The notes below the pieces were generated by a model. That model saw only the letters and a program-made list of their open reading frames with translations, was not told where the DNA came from and searched no databases. DNA of 64,000 bases. Source: Pseudomonadota bacterium (GTDB lineage Bacteria > Pseudomonadota > Gammaproteobacteria > Burkholderiales > Burkholderiaceae_C). The stretch is from the NCBI GenBank assembly GCA_963205115.1, contig CAUJHV010000040.1, positions 32,413-96,412 on the forward strand. Reading direction: 5' to 3'. Position numbers and translations under genes: made by a program. Numbering within the stretch: position 1 is the stretch's first letter; the number at the start of each line of letters is the position of its first letter. Shown here one piece after another: positions 10,468 through 19,910 of this stretch.

Positions 10468-11337
10468 TCAGCGCACGCGTGCCAGCACGCGACGCGCCTG
10501 CAGGACCACGGGCAGGTCCACCATCCGGCCATCGAGCTGCACCGCGGCGCCGCCGGCCGCTTCGTCAGCGGCTACGACACGGCGCGCCCAATCGAGTTCG
10601 GCGTCGGTCGGCGCCATCGCGTCGTGCATGACCGCCACCTGGCGTGGGTGGATGCATAACTTTCCACCGAAGCCGAAGCGCAGCGCGCGTGCGGTGTCGG
10701 CGCGCAGCCGCGGCTCGTCGTCCAGCGCCGTGGTCACGCCGTCCACCGCCGGGGCCAGCCGGTGCAGGCGCGTGTGCATGGCGATCGCAAAACGCAGCGC
10801 GTCGAGCTCGCGCTCGTCGTCGTCGCAGCGGATGCCGGTGTCGGCCTGGAAGTCGATGTGGCCCAGCACCAGGCGCGCCACACCGGGCTGCGCGGCGATC
10901 TCGCCCAGTTGCGCCCAACCAGCGGCGGACTCGATCAGCGGCAACAAGGCGGCCTGCGGCGCCACGCGGCGCACGGCCTGGAGATCGGCTCCCGATTCGG
11001 CCTTGGGCACCATGAGGATGGCTGTGCCCGCGATGGCCGGGTGATGCCCGAGCCACGCCAGGTCGTCGGCGCCGACGGCGCTGGCCGGGGCGTTGAGCCG
11101 CAGCACCAGCGCCACGGTGCCGCCCGCCAGCGACGGCCAGGCCGCGGCGATGGCCGCGCGCGCCGCCGGCTTCTCGGCCAGTGGCACGGCATCCTCGAGG
11201 TCCAGCACGACGGCGTCGGCGCCGCTGGCCAGCGCCTTGGCAAAGCGCTCGGGCCGGTGACCGGGCACGAAGAGGAAGCTGCGGGCTTGCGCCGCACTGC
11301 TTGTCGGCGGGCTCATGTCACGGGTGTCTGGGGACAT
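10468..11337 (-). CDS. HpcH/HpaI aldolase / citrate lyase beta-like (CitE) CoA-ester lyase
   Basis: 289 residues from ATG 11337, with AGGAGC seven bases upstream on this strand. TIM-barrel family: RSFLFVPGHRPERFAKALASGAD, VVLDLEDAVP (metal-binding Asp/Glu), VLRLNAP, ILMVPKAES, LLPLIESAAG, and the family-specific GFGGKLCIHPRQV. Members cleave malyl-CoA, citramalyl-CoA or methylmalyl-CoA-type thioesters. It is convergent with the sulfatase gene (45-base gap) and divergent from the GH3 gene, so it is its own transcription unit. Which CoA ester is used cannot be decided from the sequence. Confidence 0.85.
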   Translation of the reverse strand: MSPDTRDMSPPTSSAAQARSFLFVPGHRPERFAKALASGADAVVLDLEDAVPLAEKPAARAAIAAAWPSLAGGTVALVLRLNAPASAVGADDLAWLGHHPAIAGTAILMVPKAESGADLQAVRRVAPQAALLPLIESAAGWAQLGEIAAQPGVARLVLGHIDFQADTGIRCDDDERELDALRFAIAMHTRLHRLAPAVDGVTTALDDEPRLRADTARALRFGFGGKLCIHPRQVAVMHDAMAPTDAELDWARRVVAADEAAGGAAVQLDGRMVDLPVVLQARRVLARVR

Positions 11338-11493
11338 CGGAAGCTCCTGGGCAGGCCGGGCCGGTCATCCGTCCCTGTGCGCCGCCGCGCTGCGCTGGCA
11401 TTCTGTTCCGAGACGGCGCAACGGCCTGCCGCGAATGACTTCGGTCTGAAGGGCGGACGCTCACCCGCCGGGTGCCAACGTCAGAATGTGCCA

Positions 11494-13653
11494 ATGAGCA
11501 CCCGCCGCATCGACACCTTGCTTGCCGAGATGACCCTGGCCGAGAAGATCGGTCAGCTGTGCCAGGTCCAGCCGGAGGGCCGCGACCAGGACGACCGCGT
11601 GCGCGCCGGCGGTGTGGGTTCGCTGATCAACGTGGTGGGTGACGATGCCCGCCACTACCAGCGGCTGGCCGTGGAGGAGTCGCGATTGGGCATCCCGCTG
11701 CTGCTGGGGCGCGACGTGATCCACGGCTTCGCCACCATCTTCCCCATCCCGCTGGGCCAGGCCGCGAGCTTCGACCCGGCGGGCGTGCGCGATGCGGCCG
11801 CCACTGCTGCGCGCGAGGCCGCCGCGGCCGGTGTCAACTGGACCTTCTCGCCGATGCTGGACGTGGTGCGCGACCCGCGCTGGGGGCGCGTGGCCGAGAG
11901 CTTCGGCGAAGACACGCTGCTGGCTTCGCGCATGGGCGCGGCGATGGTGCAGGGCTACCAAGGCGAGGGCCTGGCCGCTTGTGCCAAGCATTTTGTCGGT
12001 TATGGGGCGGCGCAGGGCGGACGCGACTACGCCGAAACCGCCATCCCGCCGCGCCAGTTGCGCGATGTCTACCTGCCGCCTTTCGAGGCCGCTGTGCGGG
12101 CCGGTGCGCTGACGCTGATGACGGGCTTCAACGACCTGGACGGCATCCCCGCGACGGCCAACGAGGCACTCGTGCGCGGCGTGCTCAAGGGCGAATGGCT
12201 GTTCGACGGCCTGGTCGTCAGCGACTGGACCTCGATCACCGAACTGGTGATCCATGGCTGCGCAGCCGACGATGCCGATGCCGCGTGCCAGGCGCTGCTG
12301 GCCGGTGTCGACATGGAGATGGCCAGCCGCAGCTACCGCGATCACCTCGAGCAGGCGATTGCCAGCGGCGCCGTGCCGATCGCGTACGTCGACGATGCCG
12401 TGCGGCGCGTGCTGGGCGTCAAGGAACGGCTGGGTCTCTTCGACCACCCCTTCGGCCGACTGCGTGGGCCGGTCTCGGCTGCTGCTGCGGACCTGCAGCC
12501 GCGTCAGATGGCACAACGCAGCTGTGTGCTGCTGAAAAACGAGGACCTGCTGCCACTGAACGAGGGCATCGGCCGTGTGGCGGTCATCGGGCCGCTGGCC
12601 GATGCCGGCGCGGATCAGCTGGGTTGCTGGGTCTTCGATGCCGATCACGCGCGCACCCACAGCGTGCTGGCCGGTTTGCGCGAGCGACTGGGCGCGCACC
12701 GCGTGCGCTTCGAGCCCGGCCTGGACAGCTGCCGCAGCCACGACGAGCAGGGCTTTGCGGCCGCGCTGGATGCCGCACGCGCGGCCGACGTGGTGGTGCT
12801 GTGCATCGGCGAGGACGCGGGGCTCAGCGGCGAGGCCCACTGCCGCGCCTACATCGACCTGCCTGGCGCGCAGCAGCGCTTGCTCGATCAACTGGCCGCC
12901 ACCGGCACCCCGGTCGTGGCCGTCGTGTTGTCGGGGCGCCCGCTGGCACTGGCGGGCGTGATCGACCCGGCGCGGGCCGTGCTGATGGCCTGGCATCCGG
13001 GCAGCATGGGCGGCCCGGCGATCGCCGACCTGCTGTTCGGCGAGCCGCCCAGCGGCCGGCTGCCCATGACGCTGCCGCGCAGCGTCGGACAGATCCCGCT
13101 GTACTACAACCACAAGAACACCGGCCGGCCGCCGAACCCGGACTCGCCGCGTGTGCCCTCCGGCACGCCGCTGGATCCCCGCGGGTTCTTCTCGACCTAT
13201 CTGGACGAGGACCACCGGCCCTTGTTCCCCTTCGGTTTCGGGATGAGCTACACGCAGTTCGACTATGCCGATCTGGCGCTATCCTCGCCGCGGCTCGAGC
13301 CGAAGGGGACCTTGCACGTGCGGATGGCGCTGCGCAACGTCGGCGCTCGCGCGGGCACCGAGGTGGTCCAGCTCTACGTCCAGGACCTGTGCGGCAGCGT
13401 CACGCGGCCCGTCAAGGAGTTGAAGGATTTCCAGCGCGTGACGCTGCAGCCCGGCGAGAGCCGACTGGTGGAATTGGTGCTCGCCGCGGACCAGCTGCGT
13501 TTCACCGGGCGCGACGGGCTGTCGATCCTCGAGCCGGGGCGGTTCCGGCTGTGGGTCGGCCCGCACGCCCAGGCGGGGCTGAGCGCCGAGTTCGAGCTCG
13601 CCGGCGGCGGGACGGCGCCGCAGGCATCCGCTGTGCCGCCTGCGCTGGAGTAG
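11494..13653 (+). CDS. Glycoside hydrolase family 3 beta-glucosidase-like
   Basis: 719 residues from ATG 11494; the frame is open upstream but codes nothing recognisable there. The family 3 barrel (about residues 1-300) shows GRDVIHGFATIFPIPLGQAASFD, NWTFSPMLDVVRDPRWGRVAESFGED, CAKHFVGYGA and the nucleophile D244 in GLVVSDWTS. The alpha/beta sandwich follows (about 330-560, SCVLLKNEDLLPL, VVAVVLSGRPLALAG), and then a fibronectin-III-like C-terminus (PFGFGMSYTQFDYADL, GTEVVQLYVQD, PVKELKDFQRVTL). It resembles BglX but lacks a signal peptide, so it is probably cytosolic. No strong SD is visible. Confidence 0.9.
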   Translation: MSTRRIDTLLAEMTLAEKIGQLCQVQPEGRDQDDRVRAGGVGSLINVVGDDARHYQRLAVEESRLGIPLLLGRDVIHGFATIFPIPLGQAASFDPAGVRDAAATAAREAAAAGVNWTFSPMLDVVRDPRWGRVAESFGEDTLLASRMGAAMVQGYQGEGLAACAKHFVGYGAAQGGRDYAETAIPPRQLRDVYLPPFEAAVRAGALTLMTGFNDLDGIPATANEALVRGVLKGEWLFDGLVVSDWTSITELVIHGCAADDADAACQALLAGVDMEMASRSYRDHLEQAIASGAVPIAYVDDAVRRVLGVKERLGLFDHPFGRLRGPVSAAAADLQPRQMAQRSCVLLKNEDLLPLNEGIGRVAVIGPLADAGADQLGCWVFDADHARTHSVLAGLRERLGAHRVRFEPGLDSCRSHDEQGFAAALDAARAADVVVLCIGEDAGLSGEAHCRAYIDLPGAQQRLLDQLAATGTPVVAVVLSGRPLALAGVIDPARAVLMAWHPGSMGGPAIADLLFGEPPSGRLPMTLPRSVGQIPLYYNHKNTGRPPNPDSPRVPSGTPLDPRGFFSTYLDEDHRPLFPFGFGMSYTQFDYADLALSSPRLEPKGTLHVRMALRNVGARAGTEVVQLYVQDLCGSVTRPVKELKDFQRVTLQPGESRLVELVLAADQLRFTGRDGLSILEPGRFRLWVGPHAQAGLSAEFELAGGGTAPQASAVPPALE

Positions 13654-13663
13654 GACACCTGCG

Positions 13664-14224
13664 TCAGCAGGCATGGGCGCGACGTCGGGCGGTCCAACGA
13701 CGGCTGCGCGCCAGGCGACGCCGCCGCTCCGCCGCCACGTCCGCTGCCGAACCCGCCACGTCGAGCAAAGGCACGGCCGGGATGTTCGCGTCGAGGATCG
13801 CCTGGTAGCCCGCCGGCGCCATCTTGTCCTTGGCCGGCAGGTTGACCCACAGCTGCACCAGCTCGAACGGCCCGCCCGTGCGCGCATACGCGCTCGAATG
13901 GAACTCCTCGTGCAGGATCCCGGCGCCGGCCGTCATCTACTGCACGTCGCCCGGGCCGATCACGCCGCCCTGGCCGGTGGAGTCGCGGTGTTCGACCTCG
14001 CCCGCATAGACGATGGTCACGGTCTCGAAACCGCGGTGGGGATGCGGGCCGACGCCGCGGCGCTGGGTCGTGGGCTCGAAGCGCGTGGGCGCCGCATAGT
14101 CCAGCAGCAGGAAGTGGCTGCGCTCGGCGGCACCGGCGTCGTAGCCCAACAGGCCGTGAACGGGAAAGCCGTTGCCCACCCAGTGGCGGCCGGGGGCGCT
14201 GCGCGTGGAGAGGACCTGCTTCAT
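13664..14224 (-). pseudogene. Pirin family protein, disrupted (in-frame amber stop and lost C-terminus)
   Basis: Starts at ATG 14224 behind AGGAGC as MKQVLSTRSAPGRHWVGNGF and reads pirin sequence (GPHPHRGFETVTIVYAGEVEHRDSTG, metal-binding His) up to GPGDVQ. A TAG at 13937-13939 then stops it, where pirins have Trp in the motif PGDVQWMTAG. The same frame continues downstream as MTAGAGILHEEFHS...FELVQLWVNLPAKDKMAPAGYQ. It ends at 13664-13666 after about 90 codons, the last 35 or so no longer pirin-like. A complete pirin has about 280 residues, so the second cupin is missing. The gene abuts the 3' end of the GH3 gene. Looks like an inactivated gene in decay. Confidence 0.85.
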
Positions 14225-14363
14225 CGGGGGCTCCTGGATTCGGGGGCGTCGGATGCGTCCTTCACCGTTCACAGGATGGGGGCGGAACCGCGAAACCACA
14301 GGCCCGTGCGTCGCCCATGCCGCGATCCGGAACCGCAACGCGCGGCGGCGGCCGAGCGGGCGT

Positions 14364-14600
14364 TCAATGCTGCCGCAGCGCGGCGTTCAACTGATCGGCC
14401 AGTGCCGCCCAGTCGGAGTCTTCGCACACCGCCTCCCGCAGGAACTGCGCCTGCGCCGGCGTCCAGAAGGGGGCGTCCTCGAGCTTGAACTCGCCCGGCA
14501 GCGGCGCATGCGCCGCAATGAACGTGCGGATCTCCACCGTGCTGCTGGGCAGCCCGAGCTGGTCGAAGAGTTCGCCGTAGCGATGGAAGGCAGCGTGCAT
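14364..14600 (-). CDS. DUF2789 family small protein
   Basis: 78 residues from ATG 14600, preceded by GGAGG at a normal distance. The sequence MHAAFHRYGELFDQLGLPSS, IRTFIAAHAPLPGEFKLEDAPFWTPAQAQFLREAVCEDSDWAALADQLN matches the DUF2789 pattern (FxxLFxQLGLP, PLP, FWxPAQAxFLREA, DWAxxxDQL). Function is unknown. Helical, no signal or membrane segment. It lies beside the decayed pirin gene on the same strand. Confidence 0.8.
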   Translation of the reverse strand: MHAAFHRYGELFDQLGLPSSTVEIRTFIAAHAPLPGEFKLEDAPFWTPAQAQFLREAVCEDSDWAALADQLNAALRQH

Positions 14601-14955
14601 GGGACATCCTCCGGACCACGGGACCCGGCGCTGCGCCATCGCCAGCGGCTTGCCACTGGCCACCACGGGTAGCGCCGGATGTCACGGGCCTGCGCGCAGC
14701 CGGTCTGCGCACCCGCGCCGTGTCGTCGACCGGGACCTCGTCGAGCCAGTATGCGCCCAACGACGGGCGCGCCGCGTGGCCGCCTGCTTGACCCTGAGCC
14801 CCATGCGGACACGGCGGCTGGCGGGCGTGCCAAATCCGGATAAGCGGGCCGCGACCGCGGCTCTTCGGGCCTTTGCTGCCGACCATCGATCCATAAGCTG
14901 GGACTTTCGCTCCTTGCCCGATCGACCCACGGGCAGCACCGCGCAGAAACCGCCC

Positions 14956-17868
14956 ATGCACGCCCAAGCCGACACCCCGCCGCGGCTGGACCCGCAATCG
15001 CCAGGCAGCACTGCCACGCTGCTGGAGAGCGCTGAGCTTGGCCTTTTTATGGTGCAGGACGGTGCGATCCGCTACATCAACCCGGCGATGGCCCGCATGG
15101 TCGGGCGCAGCGTGACGGAACTGCACGGCGCGCCCTTCGACACCTTCACCGCGCCCGCCGACCGCAACCATGCGCTGAAGGTGATGCAGCGTCGCCTGGC
15201 CGGCAAGGAGGGCAGCTGGGGCGAGATGAGCTGCATGCGCGCCGACGGCTCCGCCTTCCAGGTGCGTGTCTTCGCGCGCGGCGTCGATCACGGCGGCCGT
15301 CGGGCCGTGCTGGTGACGATGCTGGATGTCACCGAACTGCACGCCGCCCTGCAGCGCGCCGAGTGGAACGCCCAGCTCCTGGCCCGCACCGAGGTGCTGG
15401 CCCGCACGGGCGCAATGGAAATCGAACTGCCGCGCGGTGGCTTGAGGCTGTCCAGCGGGCTGCGGGCATTGCTGGGTCTGGAAGACGCGGGTGCGGCGAC
15501 CGACACGCTGGAGAGCATCGAGTGGATCCCGCCCGAGGAGCGGGCCTATGTCATCGGCATCTGGCGCGCGGCCGTGCCGGGCGAGCCTTTCGAGTTCCAG
15601 CACCGCGTGCTGTGCGCCGATGGCCGGCGGCTGACCGTGCTGCATCGCGGTGCGCTGGAAGCCGGTGCGGACCGCGTGCTTCGTGGCGTGGCGCTGCTGC
15701 AGGACATCACCGCGCAGCGCGAGGCCGAACAGCGCATCCATGAACTGGCCAGCCAACACGAGGTCACGGGCCTGCCCAATCGCGCGAGCCTGCTGGACCA
15801 GGTCGACGCCGCGATGCATGCCGCGCGCTGGGACCAGCGCCATGTGGCGCTGCTGACCATCGAATTGCCGCAGGTCGTCGAGATCAAGACCAGCATGGGC
15901 TTCGGCGCCAGCGATGCGCTGGCGATGGCACTGGCCGCACGGCTGCGCGACGCCTGCGGGCCGGGGGAATCGGCCAGCCATGTCAGCGACGCGGAATTTG
16001 CGGTCGTCGTCGAAGGCGACGGTTTGCAGGATGAGCAGACCCTGCAGCAGCGGGCGCGCCACTTCCTGGACGCGCTGGCCGCGCCCGTGCGGCTGGGCGT
16101 GACCGACCTGTTCGTGCGCGGCGCCGCCGGCGTGGCGCTGTTTCCGCGCGATGCAGACAGCCCCGACGCGCTGCTGGAAGCGGCGCAGGTTGCGCGGCTG
16201 GACGACACCTCCGGCTGCGACATCAGCTTTTTCCGGCCCGAGATCGACCAGCGTGCCAAGCGCGTGGTGCGTGTGGAGGCTGCGCTGCGCCAATCCCTGG
16301 GCAGCGACGAATTCGAACTGCACTACCAGCCGCAGGTGGACCTGGCCAGCGGGCGGGTCTACGGCGCCGAGGCGCTGCTGCGCTGGCGCTCGCGTGAACT
16401 GGGGCCGGTGTCGCCGGCCGAATTCATCCCGGTGGCCGAACGCGGTGGATTGATGGGCGCCATCGGCGAATGGGTGCTGCAAACCGCCTGCCGCGACCTG
16501 GCGGATTGGCGCCGTCGCGGCCTGCCGCCGCTGCGGGTGGCCATCAACCTGTCACCGGCCCAATTGCAGCGCCCGGACCTGGCGGCGCAGGTCCAGCAGG
16601 CGCTGTCGTCGCGTGGCCTGGACGGCACCAGCCTGAGCGTGGAGCTCACCGAGGGCATGGTGATGGCCGATACCGAACGCGCGACCGGCGTGCTGCGGGA
16701 GTTGCGGGCCCTGGGCGTGACGGTGGCGCTGGACGACTTCGGCACCGGCTTTTCCAGTCTCAGCCGCCTGTGCCGCCTGCCGCTGGACGTGGTCAAGGTG
16801 GACCGCTCCTTCGTGCACGACGTGGGCGCGCCGGTGGAAGAGGTCTCCGTGACCCGGGCCATCATCCAGCTGGCGCACGAGCTGAAGATGCGCGTGCTGG
16901 CCGAAGGTGTGGAAACCGAAGGCCAGCTCAGCCTGCTGGCCTCCAACGGCTGCGATGCGGTCCAGGGCTACTGGTTCAGTGCGGCGGTACCTGCCGACGG
17001 GCTGGAGGCCTTGCTGCGCAGCGGCCGCAGCCTGCCCGAACACCTGCGGCTGCACGTGGCCAAGACACGCACGCTGCTGATCGTGGACGACGAGGACAAC
17101 ATCCTGTCCGCGCTGCGGCGCCTGCTGCGGCGCGACGGCTATCACATCGTCACCGCCACCAGCGGCGAAGAGGGCCTGCGGCGCCTGGCCGAACACCAGG
17201 TCGATGTGATCGTCTCGGACCAGCGCATGCCCGGCATGACTGGCGTGGACTTCCTCAACCGTGCCAAGGCGCTGTACCCGGACACGGTGCGCATCGTGCT
17301 GTCGGGCTACACCGAATTGCAGTCCATCATCGACGCCGTCAACGAGGGCGCGATCTACAAATTCCTTACCAAACCCTGGGATGACGAGCGCCTGCGCGGC
17401 CATGTGGCCGAGGCATTCCGGCAGAAGGAACTGTCGGACGAAAACCGCCGCCTGGCCCACAAGGTCGAAGGCGCCAATACCGAACTGGCCGGCCTGAATG
17501 CGCGCCTGGAGCGGCTGCTCGTCGAACAGCGCGAACACGCTGACATGCTGGCCGCCAGCGCCGGCACGATGCGCCAGCTGGTCGAGGAGCTGCCCGCTGC
17601 CGTGGCCGCGGTGGACCCGCAGGGCCAGATCGTGTTCGTCAACCGCGAGGCCGTGGAGCATCTGCCCGGCGCAGCCGACTGGATCGGCCGCAGCGTGCAC
17701 GATGCCTGGCCCGCCGCACTGGCGCAACTGGCCCTGGCGGGGCCCGCGCCGCAGCCCGAGGCCGTGGACCTCAACGGCCAGCGGTTCGTGGTCACGCGCC
17801 GCCCGCTGCCCACCGGTGCACAGCAGCCCAGCCAGCTGCTGATGTTCGACCCCCGAAGCCGATCATGA
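14956..17868 (+). CDS. PAS-PAS-(degenerate GGDEF)-EAL-REC signalling protein
   Basis: 970 residues from ATG 14956 (upstream open frame looks non-coding). Order: PAS about 20-130 (ESAELGLFMVQDGAIRYINP), second PAS about 150-255, a GGDEF domain in which the active motif is replaced by SDAEF near residue 345, so no cyclase activity is expected. Then EAL: ExLxR at E472 (EALLRW), INLSPAQL, VELTEGMV, LDDFGTGFSSL, VKVDRSF, EGVETEGQL, QGYWFS all intact, so it should hydrolyse c-di-GMP. A receiver follows (TLLIVDDEDNIL at 706; phospho-acceptor D755 in VSDQRMPG; K in FLTKPWDD). A coiled coil and a PAS-like tail (PAAVAAVDPQGQIVFVNREA) complete the protein. It heads a four-gene signalling operon. Confidence 0.9.
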   Translation: MHAQADTPPRLDPQSPGSTATLLESAELGLFMVQDGAIRYINPAMARMVGRSVTELHGAPFDTFTAPADRNHALKVMQRRLAGKEGSWGEMSCMRADGSAFQVRVFARGVDHGGRRAVLVTMLDVTELHAALQRAEWNAQLLARTEVLARTGAMEIELPRGGLRLSSGLRALLGLEDAGAATDTLESIEWIPPEERAYVIGIWRAAVPGEPFEFQHRVLCADGRRLTVLHRGALEAGADRVLRGVALLQDITAQREAEQRIHELASQHEVTGLPNRASLLDQVDAAMHAARWDQRHVALLTIELPQVVEIKTSMGFGASDALAMALAARLRDACGPGESASHVSDAEFAVVVEGDGLQDEQTLQQRARHFLDALAAPVRLGVTDLFVRGAAGVALFPRDADSPDALLEAAQVARLDDTSGCDISFFRPEIDQRAKRVVRVEAALRQSLGSDEFELHYQPQVDLASGRVYGAEALLRWRSRELGPVSPAEFIPVAERGGLMGAIGEWVLQTACRDLADWRRRGLPPLRVAINLSPAQLQRPDLAAQVQQALSSRGLDGTSLSVELTEGMVMADTERATGVLRELRALGVTVALDDFGTGFSSLSRLCRLPLDVVKVDRSFVHDVGAPVEEVSVTRAIIQLAHELKMRVLAEGVETEGQLSLLASNGCDAVQGYWFSAAVPADGLEALLRSGRSLPEHLRLHVAKTRTLLIVDDEDNILSALRRLLRRDGYHIVTATSGEEGLRRLAEHQVDVIVSDQRMPGMTGVDFLNRAKALYPDTVRIVLSGYTELQSIIDAVNEGAIYKFLTKPWDDERLRGHVAEAFRQKELSDENRRLAHKVEGANTELAGLNARLERLLVEQREHADMLAASAGTMRQLVEELPAAVAAVDPQGQIVFVNREAVEHLPGAADWIGRSVHDAWPAALAQLALAGPAPQPEAVDLNGQRFVVTRRPLPTGAQQPSQLLMFDPRSRS

Positions 17869-18911
17869 CGACCCCGAACACCACCGCCCCCCGGCTGGCG
17901 CCGCACAGCGCGCCGCGCCTGGCCTGGCTATTCCGCGCGCATGCAGTCGCGCCCGGCGCACATCCGCTGCAGCGGGCCCTGTTTGCGCACCGTGGCGCGG
18001 CAGCGGATGCGCCTGCGCCCACCCAGGCGATGCCGCCGGCGAATGTCGCCGCCGCCGTGGCGGCCCTGCCGCCGCCGCTGCAGGAGGCCGAGGTGCGGCG
18101 ACGCGTGACCGAACTGCCGCCACTGCCGCAGGCCGCCATGCGCGCGATGCGCACCCTGCAGCGCGACGACGCGTCGCTGGACATGGTGGCGGCAGACCTG
18201 GGGACCGATGCCTCGCTGGCCGCGCGTGTGCTGCGGCTGGCCAACTCACCCTTCTACGGCGTGCCCGGCCGGGTCGGCACCCTGCGCGACGCGGTGCAGT
18301 TGCTGGGTCGGCGCACGTTGGAGTCGCTGCTGACGATGGCGGCGGTGGGCAGCGCTGCGGCTGATCTGCGCTGCGGGGCCTTTGACCATTCGTCCTTCTG
18401 GCGCCACGAATTGGCCAGTGCCATCGCCGCCCGTGCCTTGGCGCGCGGCGCCGGTCTGGACGAGAGCCTGGCCTTCGTCAGCGGCCTGCTGCACGATATC
18501 GGGATGCTGGCGCTGAGCGCCTATTTCCCGGCGCATCTGCAGGCGCTGCTGGCGCTGTCGCACGCATCCGACCAGGACGCGCATGTGGTCGAAGCCCGCC
18601 ATGGCCTCACACCCCATGCCGACATCGGCGCCTGGGTGGCCGCGCACTGGCATTTCCCCGCCGCCGCGGTGCACGCCATTGCGCAGCACCATGCGCCGCA
18701 CGACCCCTCCAAGCCGAGCATCGCCGCTTGCGTGCATGTGGCTGACGTCATCGCGCATGCCCTGGACCTGTCGAACGACCCGCACGAACGTGTGCCCGCA
18801 GTCGACGGCGCGGCCTGGAAGGCGGTTGCGCCAGCCGACGCTGCGCTGGACGCGCTGCTGCGCGAGACCGAAGACGGCGTGCAGGCGCTGTGCCAGGCGC
18901 TGGTGCTGTGA
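17865..18911 (+). CDS. HDOD domain signalling protein
   Basis: 348 residues, start overlapping the previous stop by four bases. A Pro/Ala-rich N-terminal 70 residues precede the HDOD domain (about 75-300): VTELPPLPQAAMRAMRTLQRDDASLDMVAADLGTD, ARVLRLANSPFYGVPGRVGTLRDAVQLLG, and LLHDIGMLALSAYFP, where an HD pair is retained. HDOD proteins are usually non-catalytic scaffolds in motility, chemotaxis and c-di-GMP pathways. Its position between an EAL-REC protein and a histidine kinase suggests an adaptor role. Its stop overlaps the start of the kinase. Confidence 0.88.
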   Translation: MTTPNTTAPRLAPHSAPRLAWLFRAHAVAPGAHPLQRALFAHRGAAADAPAPTQAMPPANVAAAVAALPPPLQEAEVRRRVTELPPLPQAAMRAMRTLQRDDASLDMVAADLGTDASLAARVLRLANSPFYGVPGRVGTLRDAVQLLGRRTLESLLTMAAVGSAAADLRCGAFDHSSFWRHELASAIAARALARGAGLDESLAFVSGLLHDIGMLALSAYFPAHLQALLALSHASDQDAHVVEARHGLTPHADIGAWVAAHWHFPAAAVHAIAQHHAPHDPSKPSIAACVHVADVIAHALDLSNDPHERVPAVDGAAWKAVAPADAALDALLRETEDGVQALCQALVL

Positions 18912-19852
18912 TGACGGACATGACCCTGGCTGCCCATGCCGACCACCGGTGCGCGGAATGCACGCACCACGCGCAGCTGGCCGAGCTGATGCGCGCCAAC
19001 GCGGAGTTGACCGATCTGAACAAGGCGCTGCGCCGCACCCAGGAGCAGCTGATCCAGTCCGAGAAACTCGCCTCCATCGGCCAGCTCGCGGCGGGCGTCG
19101 CGCACGAGATCAATAACCCTGTGGGTTATCTGTTTTCCAACTTCAGCTCGCTGGAGCGCTATCTGGCCGATCTGTTTCGCATGCTCGCGGCGTACGAAGC
19201 GGTGGAGGGCGAACTGGCGGGCAGTCCGGCGGCCGCGCGGCTGGCCGCCTTGCGACGTGAGATCGAACTGGACTACCTGAAAGAGGATGTGCCCGCGCTG
19301 ATGACGGAGTCGCGCGAGGGCATCGCCCGGGTGCGCAAGATCGTCCAGGATCTGAAGGACTTTTCGCGTGTGGACGCCCGCCAGGAGTGGGGCTGGGCGG
19401 ACCTGCACAAGGGACTGGACTCGACGCTGAACATCGTCAACAACGAGATCAAGTACAAGGCCGACGTCGTCCGCTCGTATGGCGTGCTGCCGGATGTGCA
19501 GTGCCTGGCTTCCGAGTTGAACCAGGTCTTCATGAACCTGCTGATCAATGCAGCCCAGGCCATCGACAAGCCGCGCGGCACCATCCACGTGCGCACCGGC
19601 CACGAAGGCGACCGGGTCTGGGTGGAGGTGCAGGACGATGGCGTCGGGATCGCGGCGGAAAGCCTCTCGCGCCTGTTCGACCCCTTCTTCACCACCAAGC
19701 CGGTGGGCCAGGGCACGGGCCTGGGGCTCTCGCTGGCCTACGGCATCGTGCAGAAGCACCACGGCCGCATCGACGTGCGCAGCGAGCCCGGCAAGGGCAG
19801 CTGTTTCAAGGTGACGCTGCCGGTGCAGCACGTCGCCGTGGGTATCGCATGA
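18911..19852 (+). CDS. Soluble sensor histidine kinase
   Basis: 313 residues from ATG 18911, one base overlapping the HDOD stop codon. No membrane segment. The N-terminus holds a CAEC pair and a coiled coil (MRANAELTDLNKALRRTQEQLIQSEKLASIGQL). The dimerisation helix has the phospho-acceptor His in AAGVAHEINNPVGYLFSNF. An insertion of about 60 residues then leads to the HATPase domain with N box (NQVFMNLLINAAQAI), G1 (VQDDGVGI), F box (FDPFFTTK) and G2 (GTGLGLSLAYGIV). It is likely to phosphorylate the receivers of the flanking EAL-REC and REC-HD-GYP proteins, since both lie in the same operon. Confidence 0.9.
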   Translation: MTDMTLAAHADHRCAECTHHAQLAELMRANAELTDLNKALRRTQEQLIQSEKLASIGQLAAGVAHEINNPVGYLFSNFSSLERYLADLFRMLAAYEAVEGELAGSPAAARLAALRREIELDYLKEDVPALMTESREGIARVRKIVQDLKDFSRVDARQEWGWADLHKGLDSTLNIVNNEIKYKADVVRSYGVLPDVQCLASELNQVFMNLLINAAQAIDKPRGTIHVRTGHEGDRVWVEVQDDGVGIAAESLSRLFDPFFTTKPVGQGTGLGLSLAYGIVQKHHGRIDVRSEPGKGSCFKVTLPVQHVAVGIA

Positions 19853-19910
19853 GACGAGCTTCGCCAGGCACATCGGCGCGGGTCATCGTCCGCGTGGACG
19901 CGGGGCAGCC

